DNA of 64,000 bases, taken from positions 248,001 through 312,000 of the forward strand of contig NZ_VXCP01000002.1 in assembly GCF_011355085.1 (NCBI RefSeq), in the 5' to 3' direction. Each line of letters opens with the position of its first letter. Position 1 is the first letter of the stretch. The notes below the pieces were generated by a model that did not search any database, was not told where the DNA came from, and saw only the letters and a program-made list of their open reading frames with translations. The DNA is from Pseudomonas akapageensis (GTDB lineage Bacteria > Pseudomonadota > Gammaproteobacteria > Pseudomonadales > Pseudomonadaceae). Below are positions 34,397 to 43,954 of the stretch, piece after piece. Position numbers and translations under genes: made by a program.

Positions 34397-35748
34397 TGGC
34401 CAAGCGTAATACCGGCCTGCGCTTCCAGCCTGCGGGTGGAAGCCGGGCGCCGCAGATTCCTGTGGGCAAGAAGCAGCGCCTGGTCATCGAACGACTGGCC
34501 AGCGATGGACGCGGCATCGCCTTTTTCGAGGGGCGAACCTGGTTCGTCGCCGGTGCCCTTGCCGGCGAGGACGTCGAGTCGCGGGTCCTCAATGCCCATG
34601 GCAAGGTGGTCGAAGCACGCGTGGAGCGTATTTTCCAGGCCAGCAGCCTGCGCCGCCCGGCACCCTGTCCACACGCAGGTACCTGCGGTGGTTGCAGCGT
34701 GCAGCACCTGGCCCATGCCGATCAACTTGCCCTGAAACAGCGCATGCTCGCCGAGCAATTATCGCGGGTGGCCAATATCGAGCCCCAACAGTGGGCCGAC
34801 CCCCTGGTTGGCCCCGAGTTTGGGTATCGCCGCCGGGCCCGGATCGCGGTGCGTTGGGATGCCAAGGCAAAGAAGCTTGAGGTGGGTTTTCGCGCCGCAG
34901 CCAGCCAGGACATCGTTGCCATCGACGATTGCATGGTCCTGGTACAACCCTTGCAGCCGATCATGCGGCAATTGCCGGGAATGTTGCGCCGCTTCAGCAA
35001 GCCCCAGGTCCTGGGGCATGTGGAGTTGTTCAGCGGTACGTCCCTGGCCGTGTTGGTGCGGCATACCGCGCCGTTGGCCGATGCTGACCGGCAAGTGCTC
35101 GAAGCGTTTTGCAGCGAACACTCAGCCCAGCTCTGGCTGCATGGCGAGGGTGAGCCGCAACCGGTGGTGGCCGAGCAGAAACTCGGTTTTGCCCTGGAAC
35201 CCTGGGGGCTGGAACTGGCCTACCGTCCAGGTGACTTCGTGCAGGTAAATGCTGCCGTGAATACGGCGATGATTGCCCAGGCCCTCGACTGGCTGGCACC
35301 CACGGCCGATGAGCGAGTACTGGACCTGTTCTGCGGCCTGGGCAATTTTGCCTTGCCGCTGGCGCAACGCTCCCGTGAAGTGGTGGCGGTCGAAGGCGTG
35401 GCGACCATGGTCGAGCGGGCAGCGGCCAATGCGGCCAGCAATAATTTGCATAATGCGCAGTTTTTTCACGCCGATTTATCCCAGCCTCTGGTAGCGTCTG
35501 GCTGGGCCGCTCAGGGCTTTTCTGCGGTACTCTTGGATCCACCACGCGATGGTGCATTCGAGGTGGTACGCAAGATTTCCGCCCTGGGTGCCAAACGATT
35601 GGTGTATGTGTCCTGCAACCCGGCAACCCTGGCCCGTGATGCGCTTGAGTTGTCCAGGCAGGGGTACCGGTTAAAACGTGCCGGAATTCTCGATATGTTT
35701 CCGCAGACAGCGCATGTCGAGGCGATGGCGTTATTTGAAGCGAGCTAG
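34396..35748 (+). CDS. rlmD: 23S rRNA (uracil(1939)-C5)-methyltransferase RlmD
   Basis: A 450-residue SAM enzyme methylating U1939 of 23S rRNA. An N-terminal TRAM domain (about residues 20-80) precedes an Fe-S cysteine set ([10 protein letters not shown] near 93). The SAM motif is [14 protein letters not shown] near 312, the catalytic Cys is in [13 protein letters not shown] near 407. The ATG overlaps the cysM stop TGA by one base (34396). Confidence 0.95.
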   Translation: MAKRNTGLRFQPAGGSRAPQIPVGKKQRLVIERLASDGRGIAFFEGRTWFVAGALAGEDVESRVLNAHGKVVEARVERIFQASSLRRPAPCPHAGTCGGCSVQHLAHADQLALKQRMLAEQLSRVANIEPQQWADPLVGPEFGYRRRARIAVRWDAKAKKLEVGFRAAASQDIVAIDDCMVLVQPLQPIMRQLPGMLRRFSKPQVLGHVELFSGTSLAVLVRHTAPLADADRQVLEAFCSEHSAQLWLHGEGEPQPVVAEQKLGFALEPWGLELAYRPGDFVQVNAAVNTAMIAQALDWLAPTADERVLDLFCGLGNFALPLAQRSREVVAVEGVATMVERAAANAASNNLHNAQFFHADLSQPLVASGWAAQGFSAVLLDPPRDGAFEVVRKISALGAKRLVYVSCNPATLARDALELSRQGYRLKRAGILDMFPQTAHVEAMALFEAS

Positions 35749-35862
35749 GATGCTCGTTTAATCCGACTGGCGCGTGAACGCATACCCTTTGCCAGGCCAG
35801 GCAAAGGGTAAAGCCAGCAAGTGTAGGCGCAGCGAAGAAGCGCCATAGGGAAGGTAAGCAAG

Positions 35863-38106
35863 ATGGTACAGGTGAGAGCACACCAGCCGATCAATACCGA
35901 CGGCAGTATCAATCTCGATGCATGGCTCGATCATGTGGTGAGCGTCGACATGGCGCTGGACCGTGAAGCCCTCAAGACGGCTTGCGAGTTCGCCCAGCAG
36001 GTCGAGAACAAAGGCAATACGGCAAAGCATTCCTGGGCCGACGGGACCTCGAGTTTTCAGGCAGGCCTGGAAATCGCGGAGATTCTCGCCGACCTCAAAC
36101 TCGATCAGGATTCCCTGGTCGCCGCAGTCATCTACCGTGCCGTGCGCGAAGGCAAGGCCACCCTGGCTGAAGTCAGCCAGCGCTTCGGTTCGGTGGTCGC
36201 CAAGCTGATCGACGGCGTGCTGCGCATGGCCGCCATCAGCGCCAGTCTGAGCCCGCGTCAATCGCTGGTGCTGGGCTCGCAGGTGCAGGTGGAAAACCTG
36301 CGCAAGATGCTCGTGGCCATGGTCGATGACGTTCGCGTCGCGCTGATCAAGCTGGCCGAACGCACCTGCGCGATTCGCGCCGTGAAGAGCGCCGATGACG
36401 AGAAGCGTCACCGGGTTGCCCGTGAAGTCTTCGATATCTACGCGCCGCTGGCGCATCGGCTGGGTATCGGCCATATCAAGTGGGAGCTGGAGGATCTGTC
36501 CTTCCGCTACCTGGAACCCGATCAGTACAAGCAGATCGCCAAGCTGTTGCATGAGCGGCGACTGGACCGCGAGCGGTTCATCAGCGAAGTCATGACCCAG
36601 CTGCAGAACGAGCTGCTGGCGACCGGGGTCAAGGCCGACATCAGCGGCCGGGCCAAACACATTTATTCGATCTGGCGCAAAATGCAGCGCAAGGGTCTGG
36701 AGTTCAGCCAGATCTACGACGTGCGTGCCGTGCGCGTGCTGGTACCGGAAATGCGCGACTGCTACACCGCGCTGGGTATCGTCCACACCCTGTGGCGGCA
36801 CATCCCCAAAGAATTCGACGACTACATCGCCAACCCCAAGGAAAACGGCTATCGCTCGCTGCACACCGCGGTGATCGGTCCCGAGGGCAAGGTGCTGGAA
36901 GTGCAGATCCGTACCCATGCCATGCATGAAGAAGCGGAACTCGGGGTTTGCGCGCACTGGAAATACAAGGGCACCGACGTCAAGTCCAGCTCCAACCACT
37001 ACGAAGAGAAGATCTCCTGGCTGCGTCAGGTCCTCGAGTGGCACGAAGAGCTCGGCGATATCGGTGGCCTGGCCGAACAACTGCGGGTCGATATCGAGCC
37101 CGACCGTGTCTATGTCTTCACCCCGGACGGGCACGCCATCGACTTGCCCAAGGGGGCGACACCGCTGGATTTCGCCTACCGGGTGCACACCGAGATCGGC
37201 CACAATTGCCGCGGCGCCAAGATCAACGGCCGCATCGTGCCGCTGAACTACAGCCTGCAGACTGGCGAGCAGGTCGAGATCATCACCAGCAAGCACGGCC
37301 ACCCGAGCCGTGACTGGTTGAACCCCAACCTGGGCTACGTCACCACCTCGCGGGCGCGGGCCAAGATCGTGCACTGGTTCAAGCTGCAGGCGCGGGACCA
37401 GAACGTTGCCGCCGGCAAGACCCTGCTCGAGCGCGAGCTCAGCCGGTTGGGCCTGCCCCAGGTGGATTTCGAGCGCCTGGCGGAAAAGGCCAACGTCAAG
37501 ACCGTCGAAGACATGTTCGCTTCCCTCGGTGCCGGCGACCTGCGCCTGGCTCATCTGGTCAACGCCGCCCAGCAACTGGTAGAGCCGGAGCGCGGCAACG
37601 AGCAACTGGAGCTGATTCCGCGCAAGGCCACAGGCTACAAGCCGGGCAAGCGTGGCGACATCCAGATCCAGGGTGTCGGCAACCTGATGACCCAGATGGC
37701 CGGCTGCTGCCAGCCGCTGCCGGGCGACGCCATCGTCGGTTACATCACCCAGGGGCGTGGCGTGAGCATTCACCGCCAGGACTGCGCCTCGGCGCTGCAA
37801 CTGGCCGGGCGCGAACCGGAGCGGATCATCCAGGTCAGCTGGGGGCCGGTGCCGGTGCTGACCTATCCTGTGGACATCGTGATCCGTGCCTACGACCGTT
37901 CCGGGTTGTTGCGTGACGTTTCCCAGGTCTTGCTCAACGAGCGGATCAACGTCCTGGCGGTCAACACCCGCTCGAACAAGGAAGACAACACGGCGTTGAT
38001 GTCGCTGACGATCGAGATTCCGGGGCTGGATGCATTGGGGCGGTTGCTGGGGCGTATTTCCCAACTGCCGAACATCATCGAGACCCGGCGTAATCGGACG
38101 CCTTGA
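35863..38106 (+). CDS. relA: (p)ppGpp synthetase RelA
   Basis: A 747-residue ribosome-associated stringent-response synthetase. The N-terminal hydrolase-like domain lacks the HD pair (VIYRAVREG in its place), as expected for RelA rather than SpoT. The synthetase domain shows EFDDYIANPKENGYRSLHT; the acidic EFDD is RelA-type. TGS (near residue 410-470), zinc-finger (MAGCCQPLPGD) and ACT (from ~670) domains follow. ATG 35863. The order cysM-rlmD-relA-mazG is conserved in Pseudomonas, from memory. Confidence 0.97.
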   Translation: MVQVRAHQPINTDGSINLDAWLDHVVSVDMALDREALKTACEFAQQVENKGNTAKHSWADGTSSFQAGLEIAEILADLKLDQDSLVAAVIYRAVREGKATLAEVSQRFGSVVAKLIDGVLRMAAISASLSPRQSLVLGSQVQVENLRKMLVAMVDDVRVALIKLAERTCAIRAVKSADDEKRHRVAREVFDIYAPLAHRLGIGHIKWELEDLSFRYLEPDQYKQIAKLLHERRLDRERFISEVMTQLQNELLATGVKADISGRAKHIYSIWRKMQRKGLEFSQIYDVRAVRVLVPEMRDCYTALGIVHTLWRHIPKEFDDYIANPKENGYRSLHTAVIGPEGKVLEVQIRTHAMHEEAELGVCAHWKYKGTDVKSSSNHYEEKISWLRQVLEWHEELGDIGGLAEQLRVDIEPDRVYVFTPDGHAIDLPKGATPLDFAYRVHTEIGHNCRGAKINGRIVPLNYSLQTGEQVEIITSKHGHPSRDWLNPNLGYVTTSRARAKIVHWFKLQARDQNVAAGKTLLERELSRLGLPQVDFERLAEKANVKTVEDMFASLGAGDLRLAHLVNAAQQLVEPERGNEQLELIPRKATGYKPGKRGDIQIQGVGNLMTQMAGCCQPLPGDAIVGYITQGRGVSIHRQDCASALQLAGREPERIIQVSWGPVPVLTYPVDIVIRAYDRSGLLRDVSQVLLNERINVLAVNTRSNKEDNTALMSLTIEIPGLDALGRLLGRISQLPNIIETRRNRTP

Positions 38107-38107
38107 G

Positions 38108-38171
38108 ATCGCATCGCGGGCAAGCCCGCTCCCACAGGGGTGGGAGCGGGCTTGCCCGCGATGAGGCCGGT
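38108..38171. repeat. REP element pair between relA and mazG
   Basis: Two inverted GCGGGCAAGCCCGCTCCCACA arms separated by only a few bases form a near-continuous hairpin just after the relA stop and 18 bp before the mazG start. It may lower read-through into mazG. Confidence 0.9.
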
Positions 38172-38189
38172 AAGTCAAGAGGACAACAG

Positions 38190-39023
38190 ATGTACAAACT
38201 CGAAGACCTGCTCCACCTGATGTCCTGCCTGCGCGACCCGCAATTCGGTTGCCCATGGGACCTCAAACAAACCTACGCCAGCATCGTTCCCCACACCCTG
38301 GAGGAGGCCTATGAGGTCGCCGATGCCATTGAGCGCGGTGATTTCGACCACCTGCAGGGCGAGTTGGGCGATCTGTTGTTCCAGGTGGTGTACTACAGCC
38401 AGCTTGCACTGGAAGAAGGCCGTTTTGAGTTTGCCGGAGTGGTCGACAGCATCACGCGCAAGTTGATCCGCCGTCACCCGCATGTTTTCCCCACCGGTGA
38501 GCTCTACGCTCCGGCCGACACGCCACCTCTGGATGAGGCCCAGGTCAAGCAACGCTGGGAAGAAATCAAGGCCGAGGAGCGGGCGCTGAAAGCTGCAGGA
38601 CCCGAACAGCTATCGCTGCTCGATGATGTACCGGTGGCACTGCCTGCCTTGTCCCGTGCGGCCAAGTTGCAAAAGCGTACGGCCCAGGTCGGGTTCGACT
38701 GGCCGGATGCCTTGCCGGTGCTGGACAAGGTGCGCGAAGAGCTCGATGAAGTGCTCGAAGCCATGGCCGATAACGACGCCCAGGCGATCGACGAAGAAAT
38801 TGGCGACTTGCTGTTCGTGGTGGTCAATCTGGCCCGCCACCTGAAGGTCGACCCGGAAACCGCGCTGCGTGGTGCCAATGCCAAATTCGAAAGACGCTTC
38901 CGTTTTATCGAACAGGCATTGCGCGACACCCAGCGTCCCATAGAAGATTGCACCCTTGAAGATTTGGACGCTCTATGGGGCGAAGCCAAACGCCAGGAAA
39001 AGAATCTGCCCAGCTGTGGCTGA
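38190..39023 (+). CDS. mazG: Nucleoside triphosphate pyrophosphohydrolase MazG
   Basis: A 277-residue house-cleaning enzyme hydrolysing NTPs to NMP and pyrophosphate. Two MazG repeats are seen, with Mg-binding acidic motifs EEAYE...ELGDLLFQVV (near residues 38-70) and EELDE...EIGDLLFVVV (near 188-215). It begins MYKLEDLLHL at 38190 after an AAGAGG site. Located downstream of relA as in many gammaproteobacteria. Confidence 0.95.
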   Translation: MYKLEDLLHLMSCLRDPQFGCPWDLKQTYASIVPHTLEEAYEVADAIERGDFDHLQGELGDLLFQVVYYSQLALEEGRFEFAGVVDSITRKLIRRHPHVFPTGELYAPADTPPLDEAQVKQRWEEIKAEERALKAAGPEQLSLLDDVPVALPALSRAAKLQKRTAQVGFDWPDALPVLDKVREELDEVLEAMADNDAQAIDEEIGDLLFVVVNLARHLKVDPETALRGANAKFERRFRFIEQALRDTQRPIEDCTLEDLDALWGEAKRQEKNLPSCG

Positions 39024-39048
39024 GCCGTTGCATAAGTGAGTGAGCACC

Positions 39049-39588
39049 ATGAGCCTTTCCCTACGTGACCAATTGCTGAAAGCCGGTCTGGTCAACCAAA
39101 AGCAGGTCAAGCAGGTCAGCAAAGAGAAGCAGAAGCAGAAGCGCCTTGAACACAAGGGCCAGATCGAAGTCGATGACTCCCAACAGCGGGCCGCCCAGGA
39201 GGCCATGGCCGAAAAGGCCAAACGCGATCAGGAGCTCAATCGCCAGCAGCAGGAAAAGGCCGAGCAGAAAGCACGGGTCGCTCAGATCAAGCAATTGATC
39301 GAGGTGTCGCGCCTGCCCAAGCTGAGTACCGAGGACTACTACAACTTCGTCGACGACAAGAAGGTCAAGCGCCTGTCGGTCAACAGCCTGATGCGCAGCA
39401 AGCTCAGTAGCGGCTCGCTGGCGATCGTGCACCACGGCGGTGGCTACGAAGTCATTCCCCGTGAAGCGGCGCTGAAGATCCAGGAACGCGATCCACGTCG
39501 CATCGTCCTGCTCAACACCCAGGTCGAAGCACCGGACGCGGACGATCCGTATGCGGCTTATCAGATCCCTGATGATCTGATGTGGTAA
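39049..39588 (+). CDS. DUF2058 protein (YaiL-like)
   Basis: A 179-residue soluble protein with a Lys/Gln/Glu-rich, probably helical first third (KQVSKEKQKQKRLEHKGQ), an EDYYNFVDDKKVKRL segment typical of DUF2058, and a basic middle. Function unknown; relatives are nucleoprotein-like. The ATG at 39049 is supported by the family start MSLSLRDQLL. It follows mazG by 25 bp. Confidence 0.82.
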   Translation: MSLSLRDQLLKAGLVNQKQVKQVSKEKQKQKRLEHKGQIEVDDSQQRAAQEAMAEKAKRDQELNRQQQEKAEQKARVAQIKQLIEVSRLPKLSTEDYYNFVDDKKVKRLSVNSLMRSKLSSGSLAIVHHGGGYEVIPREAALKIQERDPRRIVLLNTQVEAPDADDPYAAYQIPDDLMW

Positions 39589-39603
39589 CTCCATAGATCC
39601 ACA

Positions 39604-39706
39604 CCTCGTTCCCACGCTCCGCGTGGGAACGCTCCCCTGCGACGCTCCGCGTCGCGGACGCTGGAGCGTCTGGCACTGCATTCCCACGCAGAGCGTGGGA
39701 ACGAGG
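39604..39706. repeat. Compound inverted repeat with CGTTCCCACGC arms
   Basis: CCTCGTTCCCACGC (39604-39617) and GCGTGGGAACGAGG (39693-39706) are outer arms; each also pairs with a nearby inner copy, and a GCGACGCTCCGCGTCGC hairpin sits between. It fills the gap between convergent genes and shares its core with 8701-8731. Possible terminator; family membership is clear, role inferred. Confidence 0.75.
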
Positions 39707-39718
39707 GGCATGCAGGCG

Positions 39719-39901
39719 CTATTCTTGTTGGCGCCGGTTCTCCAGGCTTTCCAATTCGGCCTTGTAGCTGTGGGCATCGCTCTCGTTGTGGAACATGCCC
39801 ACCAGCAGGTCCTGTTGATGTACATCCCAGATCCGTACACCGGCGGCCAGGCCTTCATGGGAGATGTGTGATTCGTCGCGTTCAGTTACTTTGACAGTCA
39901 T
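39719..39901 (-). CDS. Small hypothetical protein
   Basis: A 60-residue protein with an MTVKVTERDE start, an IWDVHQQDLLVGMFHNESDA core and a charged C terminus (ESLENRRQQE). GGAG is well spaced before the ATG. It has no signal peptide or membrane segment. I do not recognise it. Confidence 0.6.
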   Translation of the reverse strand: MTVKVTERDESHISHEGLAAGVRIWDVHQQDLLVGMFHNESDAHSYKAELESLENRRQQE

Positions 39902-40031
39902 CTGTAAGCTCCAATCTTTGAACTGCAGCAAGGCGTGTGCAGGTGTCCTTTATAAGATTGGATAGCTTGCTAAGTAAATGCCTGGCCCATGAAACATGTT
40001 TCATCAAGGGTGTCGGGTTGCTGTGAAACGC

Positions 40032-40060
40032 AAAAAAAGCCCCGCTCGATGCGGGGCTCT
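40032..40060 (-). terminator. Rho-independent terminator of the purM-purN-DUF3108 unit
   Basis: On the minus strand GAGCCCCGC and GCGGGGC form a stem around ATCGA, followed by a run of seven T. It sits 17 bp after the DUF3108 stop. Confidence 0.88.
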
Positions 40061-40076
40061 TCTGTAGGGATTCGAC

Positions 40077-40790
40077 TTAGCTGCCTTTCACAGCCTTGCC
40101 ATCGACCGTACCGTCCAGGAGCATGATGTTGTACTCCTTGCCGTCGGTCTCGACCTGTTGCAGGCGCACCAGCAGGTAATCCCAGTCCTTGGCGAACCAG
40201 AGCACAGTGACGCGCTTGCTCTGGGTGGGGTCGCGCACGCGTTCGACCTTGGTGGCCTCGACCTTGCCCGCCTTGGTTTCGACGGTTTCGGTGCCCAGTA
40301 CGCGGAAGTCGTAGGTATCGACTTCGTCGCCATCGACGACCTGGTAGCTCATGCTCTTCTTGCCGGCGGCCACGTCATGTTGCAGAGCCAGCTGGTAAGT
40401 CGACTTGTCGAGGATGCCACGGTTGAGTGGCAGCTTGACCGGGTCGCCACGGTCGGTGCCGGTGATCATTTTGCTCGACCAGTCGAAATCCAGGTCGACT
40501 TTCTTGGCCTTGCCCAGGCCGCTGCGTTCGAAGTTGTAGGTCTTTGGCAGCAGCATGTCCTTGTCGACGGTCAGGGTGCTGACTTCGGACAGGCCGGCGA
40601 TCATCATCGAGGCCTTGAAGGTCAAGGTCCAGACGCCGCTACCGGTTTCCTTCAGGCTGCGTTCAGCAGTGCCGCTCATGGGCAGCTGCTTCCAGTCGGC
40701 AGTGTAGCTGGCGGAGAACGGCTTCAGATCCGCCGCGTGTACGGCGGGCAGTGCGAGCAAAGCGACAGCGAAAAGCAGGGCGCGGCGCAT
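40077..40790 (-). CDS. DUF3108 exported protein
   Basis: A 237-residue protein with a cleaved signal peptide (MRRALLFAVALLALPAVHA) and a beta-rich body with SASYTADW at the mature start and TYDFRVLGTETVET later. DUF3108 proteins lie next to purMN in many Pseudomonas and their role is unknown. It starts about 8 bp after the purN stop, so the three form an operon. Ends before a clear terminator. Confidence 0.85.
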   Translation of the reverse strand: MRRALLFAVALLALPAVHAADLKPFSASYTADWKQLPMSGTAERSLKETGSGVWTLTFKASMMIAGLSEVSTLTVDKDMLLPKTYNFERSGLGKAKKVDLDFDWSSKMITGTDRGDPVKLPLNRGILDKSTYQLALQHDVAAGKKSMSYQVVDGDEVDTYDFRVLGTETVETKAGKVEATKVERVRDPTQSKRVTVLWFAKDWDYLLVRLQQVETDGKEYNIMLLDGTVDGKAVKGS

Positions 40791-40798
40791 AAAATCTC

Positions 40799-41449
40799 CT
40801 AGGGTCGAATCAAGTAGCCTGTGGCTGCCAGAGGCTCGCCATCCAATAGTGCACCTTGATCGCCGAGGCTCAAGCGGCCTTCGGCGAACCAGCGAACAGC
40901 CAGCGGGTAAATCCTGTGTTCCTGGGTATGAACCCGCTGTGCCAGCGTCTCTGGTGTGTCGTCCAACTCTACCGGTATTACAGCTTGTACGACCAGTGGT
41001 CCGCCATCGAGTTCCTCAGTGACGAAGTGCACGCTGCAGCCGTGTTCGCGTTCACCGGCTTCGAGCGCCCGTTGATGGGTGTGCAAGCCTTTGTATTTTG
41101 GCAGCAGGGAAGGGTGGATGTTCAGCAGACGGCCCTGATAGTGACGTACGAAATCGGCACTCAGGATGCGCATGAACCCCGCCAGTACGACCAGCCTGGG
41201 ATTGAAACCGTCGATCAGTTCCATCAGGGCGGCATCGAAGGCCTCGCGGCCCTCGAAACCCTTGTGATCGAGCACCCGTGCCTCGATACCTGCGGCGGCG
41301 GCGCGCTGCAGGCCGTAGGCATCGGCGCGGTTGGAGATCACCGCGCCGATGCGGGCCGGGTTGTCCCCGGCCTGGATGTTGTCGATCAGCGCCTGCAGGT
41401 TGCTGCCGGTGCCCGACAATAAAACGACTACGTCACAGGTTGCGGGCAT
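40799..41449 (-). CDS. purN: Phosphoribosylglycinamide formyltransferase
   Basis: A 216-residue purine-synthesis enzyme using 10-formyltetrahydrofolate to formylate GAR. The phosphate loop is LLSGTGSNLQAL (near residue 11), and the catalytic Asn and His are in NIHPSLLPKYKGLH; the Asp is in EELDGGP. ATG at 41449 overlaps the purM stop (ATGA). An upstream open stretch within purM is not used. Confidence 0.95.
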   Translation of the reverse strand: MPATCDVVVLLSGTGSNLQALIDNIQAGDNPARIGAVISNRADAYGLQRAAAAGIEARVLDHKGFEGREAFDAALMELIDGFNPRLVVLAGFMRILSADFVRHYQGRLLNIHPSLLPKYKGLHTHQRALEAGEREHGCSVHFVTEELDGGPLVVQAVIPVELDDTPETLAQRVHTQEHRIYPLAVRWFAEGRLSLGDQGALLDGEPLAATGYLIRP

Positions 41450-42507
41450 CAGTGCGCCTTGAGGTTTTTCAGTTCGACCTGGGCAGCACCTTCGGCAGCA
41501 ACGCCGATCTGGCCGATGACCCATGGCTGTTCGCCGGCAGCGCGCAGGACGTTCAGGGCGTTGTCGACCTGATCCTGGGCCACGCAGATGACCATGCCAA
41601 CGCCACAGTTCAGCACGCGGTGCATTTCGGTTTCATCGACGTTGCCTTTTTCTTGCAGCCAGTCGAAGACCGCCGGGCGCTGCCAGCTGGCCACGTCGAC
41701 CACGGCCTGGGCGCCTTTTGGCAGCACGCGCGGGATGTTGTCGAGCAGGCCGCCGCCGGTGATGTGGGCCATGGCCTTGACCGCGCCGGTGTCCTTGATC
41801 AGCTTGAGCAGCGGCTTGACGTAGATGCGGGTCGGGGCCATCAGCAGATCGGTCAGCGGCTTGCCGTCGACCTGGGTGTTTTCGATATCGGCACCGGACA
41901 CTTCGATGATCTTGCGGATCAGCGAGTAACCGTTGGAGTGCGGGCCGGACGACGGCAGGGCGATCAGCGCGTCGCCGGTAGCAACCCTGGAACCGTCGAT
42001 GATCTCGGCCTTTTCCACCACGCCGACGCAGAAGCCGGCCAGGTCGTAGTCTTCGCCTTCGTACATGCCAGGCATTTCAGCGGTTTCACCGCCGACCAGC
42101 GAGCAGCCTGCCAGTTCGCAGCCAGCACCGATGCCGGTGACCACGGTGGCGGCGACGTCGACGTTCAGCTTGCCGGTGGCATAGTAGTCAAGGAAGAACA
42201 GTGGTTCGGCGCCGCAGACCACCAGGTCGTTGACGCACATGGCGACCAGGTCCTGGCCGATGCTGTCGTGCTTGTTCAGGTTCAGCGCCAGGCGCAGCTT
42301 GGTGCCGACGCCGTCGGTGCCCGAGACCAGAACCGGCTGTTTGTAGCCGGCCGGGATCTCGCAGAGGGCGCCAAAACCGCCCAGGCCGCCCATGACTTCC
42401 GGGCGCGCAGTGCGCTTGGCCACGCCTTTGATGCGTTCGACCAATGCTTCACCGGCGTCGATGTCTACACCGGCGTCCTTGTAGCTCAGGGAGGGTTGCT
42501 TGCTCAT
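41449..42507 (-). CDS. purM: Phosphoribosylformylglycinamidine cyclo-ligase
   Basis: A 352-residue ATP-dependent enzyme closing the imidazole ring of AIR. Motifs seen are [17 protein letters not shown] at the start, [10 protein letters not shown], and [13 protein letters not shown] near the middle. It leads the purM-purN-DUF3108 operon. Its 5' region carries a nested hairpin (42551-42591). Confidence 0.96.
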   Translation of the reverse strand: MSKQPSLSYKDAGVDIDAGEALVERIKGVAKRTARPEVMGGLGGFGALCEIPAGYKQPVLVSGTDGVGTKLRLALNLNKHDSIGQDLVAMCVNDLVVCGAEPLFFLDYYATGKLNVDVAATVVTGIGAGCELAGCSLVGGETAEMPGMYEGEDYDLAGFCVGVVEKAEIIDGSRVATGDALIALPSSGPHSNGYSLIRKIIEVSGADIENTQVDGKPLTDLLMAPTRIYVKPLLKLIKDTGAVKAMAHITGGGLLDNIPRVLPKGAQAVVDVASWQRPAVFDWLQEKGNVDETEMHRVLNCGVGMVICVAQDQVDNALNVLRAAGEQPWVIGQIGVAAEGAAQVELKNLKAH

Positions 42508-42550
42508 GATCCAGGCCTTTAGGGGGGATTCGTGGAATCGACCGTGACCT

Positions 42551-42591
42551 GTCAGGGGATGCGGAACAGCCTTCTGTTCCTGCTGCCTGAC
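42551..42591 (-). other. Nested hairpin in the purM leader
   Basis: GTCAGG (42551-42556) pairs with CCTGAC (42586-42591), and inside it GGAACAG (42563-42569) pairs with CTGTTCC (42574-42580). It lies 44-84 bp upstream of the purM start. It may be an RNA structure or an operator. The remainder of 42508-42865, between divergent purM and the DUF2066 gene, shows only AT-rich promoter-like sequence near 42715-42745. Confidence 0.5.
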
Positions 42592-42865
42592 CGTCGCCGG
42601 TCTGCGAAGGCGCGCGATTTTATCAGGGTTGCCCGGTAGCGGCCATCCTCAGGCCGACGGGCAGGGCCAATATCGACAGAAAAATATTTGCTTGAAGTCT
42701 GCGACTGGTTGCAACGCCGAGGGCTGTATAAGGTATAGCAGTGACAACGTGACAAAATCTTGCGAGGGTGCATTGAATGATTTGCTCCCAAGCGCGGTCA
42801 CAAGGCTGTTCAATCGACTGCACGCGGCTTGCCAGGCTCGCGTCTCTGCCCCTCAGGAACCTTTC

Positions 42866-43918
42866 ATGCGTTTGTGCAAATACTTGTTGGTCAGCTGCTT
42901 AACATTGCTCAGTCTGTCCGGGCACGCCGAAACCGTGAAAAACCTTTATCAGGTGCGTGAGCCTGTCAGTGGTCAATCCACCGATGAGCGCACCCAGGCC
43001 GTCCAGCGGGCGCTCGAGACCCTGGTACTGCGCCTGACCGGCGACCCCAAGGCTTTCGAGAGTGCCGGCCTTGCCGAGTTGCGCAACGACCCGCAGCAAA
43101 TCATCAGTAAGTTTGGTTATGAAGCCGGCCCGCCGGAATCCTTGCTGGTGGATTTCGACCCGGCGACCACCGACCGGGCCCTGCGCAAGGCCGGCCTGGC
43201 ACAGTGGGGCAGCAACCGCCCGACCATTCTCGGCTGGTGGCTCAATGATGGTAGCGAGGGCTCGAGCCTGGTCGGCGACGGCCAGGGCAGCGCCCAGCCG
43301 CTGCGTCGTGCCGCCCAGCATCGTGGGTTGCCGCTGCGCCTGCCCCTGGCGGACCTCAACGAGCAACTCGTCGCCACAGCCGAGCACCTGGAGGGTACCG
43401 ACCCTGCGCCTCTGCGTGCTGCATCCGCGCGTTATGGCGCCGATGCCTTGCTGGCCGTACACGCCACGGAGGCCAGTGGCCAATGGCAGGCCAAATGGAA
43501 TCTGTGGCTGCTGGATCAGCACCAGCAGGGCACGGCCCAGGGCGCCGACCCGGCGGCCCTGGCCGATGCGGTCATGCTGGCGGTCAATAACAGCCTCGCG
43601 CCGCGTTTCGTCGCCAAGCCCGGTGCCAGCAGTGTCATACTCTTGCAGGTTCAGGGCATGAACCTTGAACGTTATGCTGAACTGGGAAGGGTGCTCGAGC
43701 CGTACGGCTCGCGCCTGAAAGTTGTCGATGGCAGCACGATCACTTATCAGGTGACCGGCAGCGCCGATCAGCTGCGAGCCCAGTTAGGCCTGGCCAAGTT
43801 GCAGGAGCTGCCCGCCGAAGCGCCGGCCGCGCCGATTCCGGTCAATCCGGCCGCGGCCCCGGGCACTACGCCGGCAGCCACGCCGCAACCTTTCACCGGA
43901 ATGCGTTTCCGTTGGTAA
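42866..43918 (+). CDS. DUF2066 exported protein
   Basis: A 350-residue protein. The start at ATG 42866 gives a clear signal peptide (MRLCKYLLVSCLTLLSLSGHA). The mature protein begins with NLYQVREPVSGQSTDERT, as in DUF2066 proteins beside purM, and ends in a Pro/Ala-rich tail. Function unknown. The open frame extends 79 codons upstream with an alien N terminus, so I reject the longer start. Confidence 0.85.
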   Translation: MRLCKYLLVSCLTLLSLSGHAETVKNLYQVREPVSGQSTDERTQAVQRALETLVLRLTGDPKAFESAGLAELRNDPQQIISKFGYEAGPPESLLVDFDPATTDRALRKAGLAQWGSNRPTILGWWLNDGSEGSSLVGDGQGSAQPLRRAAQHRGLPLRLPLADLNEQLVATAEHLEGTDPAPLRAASARYGADALLAVHATEASGQWQAKWNLWLLDQHQQGTAQGADPAALADAVMLAVNNSLAPRFVAKPGASSVILLQVQGMNLERYAELGRVLEPYGSRLKVVDGSTITYQVTGSADQLRAQLGLAKLQELPAEAPAAPIPVNPAAAPGTTPAATPQPFTGMRFRW

Positions 43919-43954
43919 GAACATTCTGTTTAGGCATCGGGCATGGAGCCTTCA

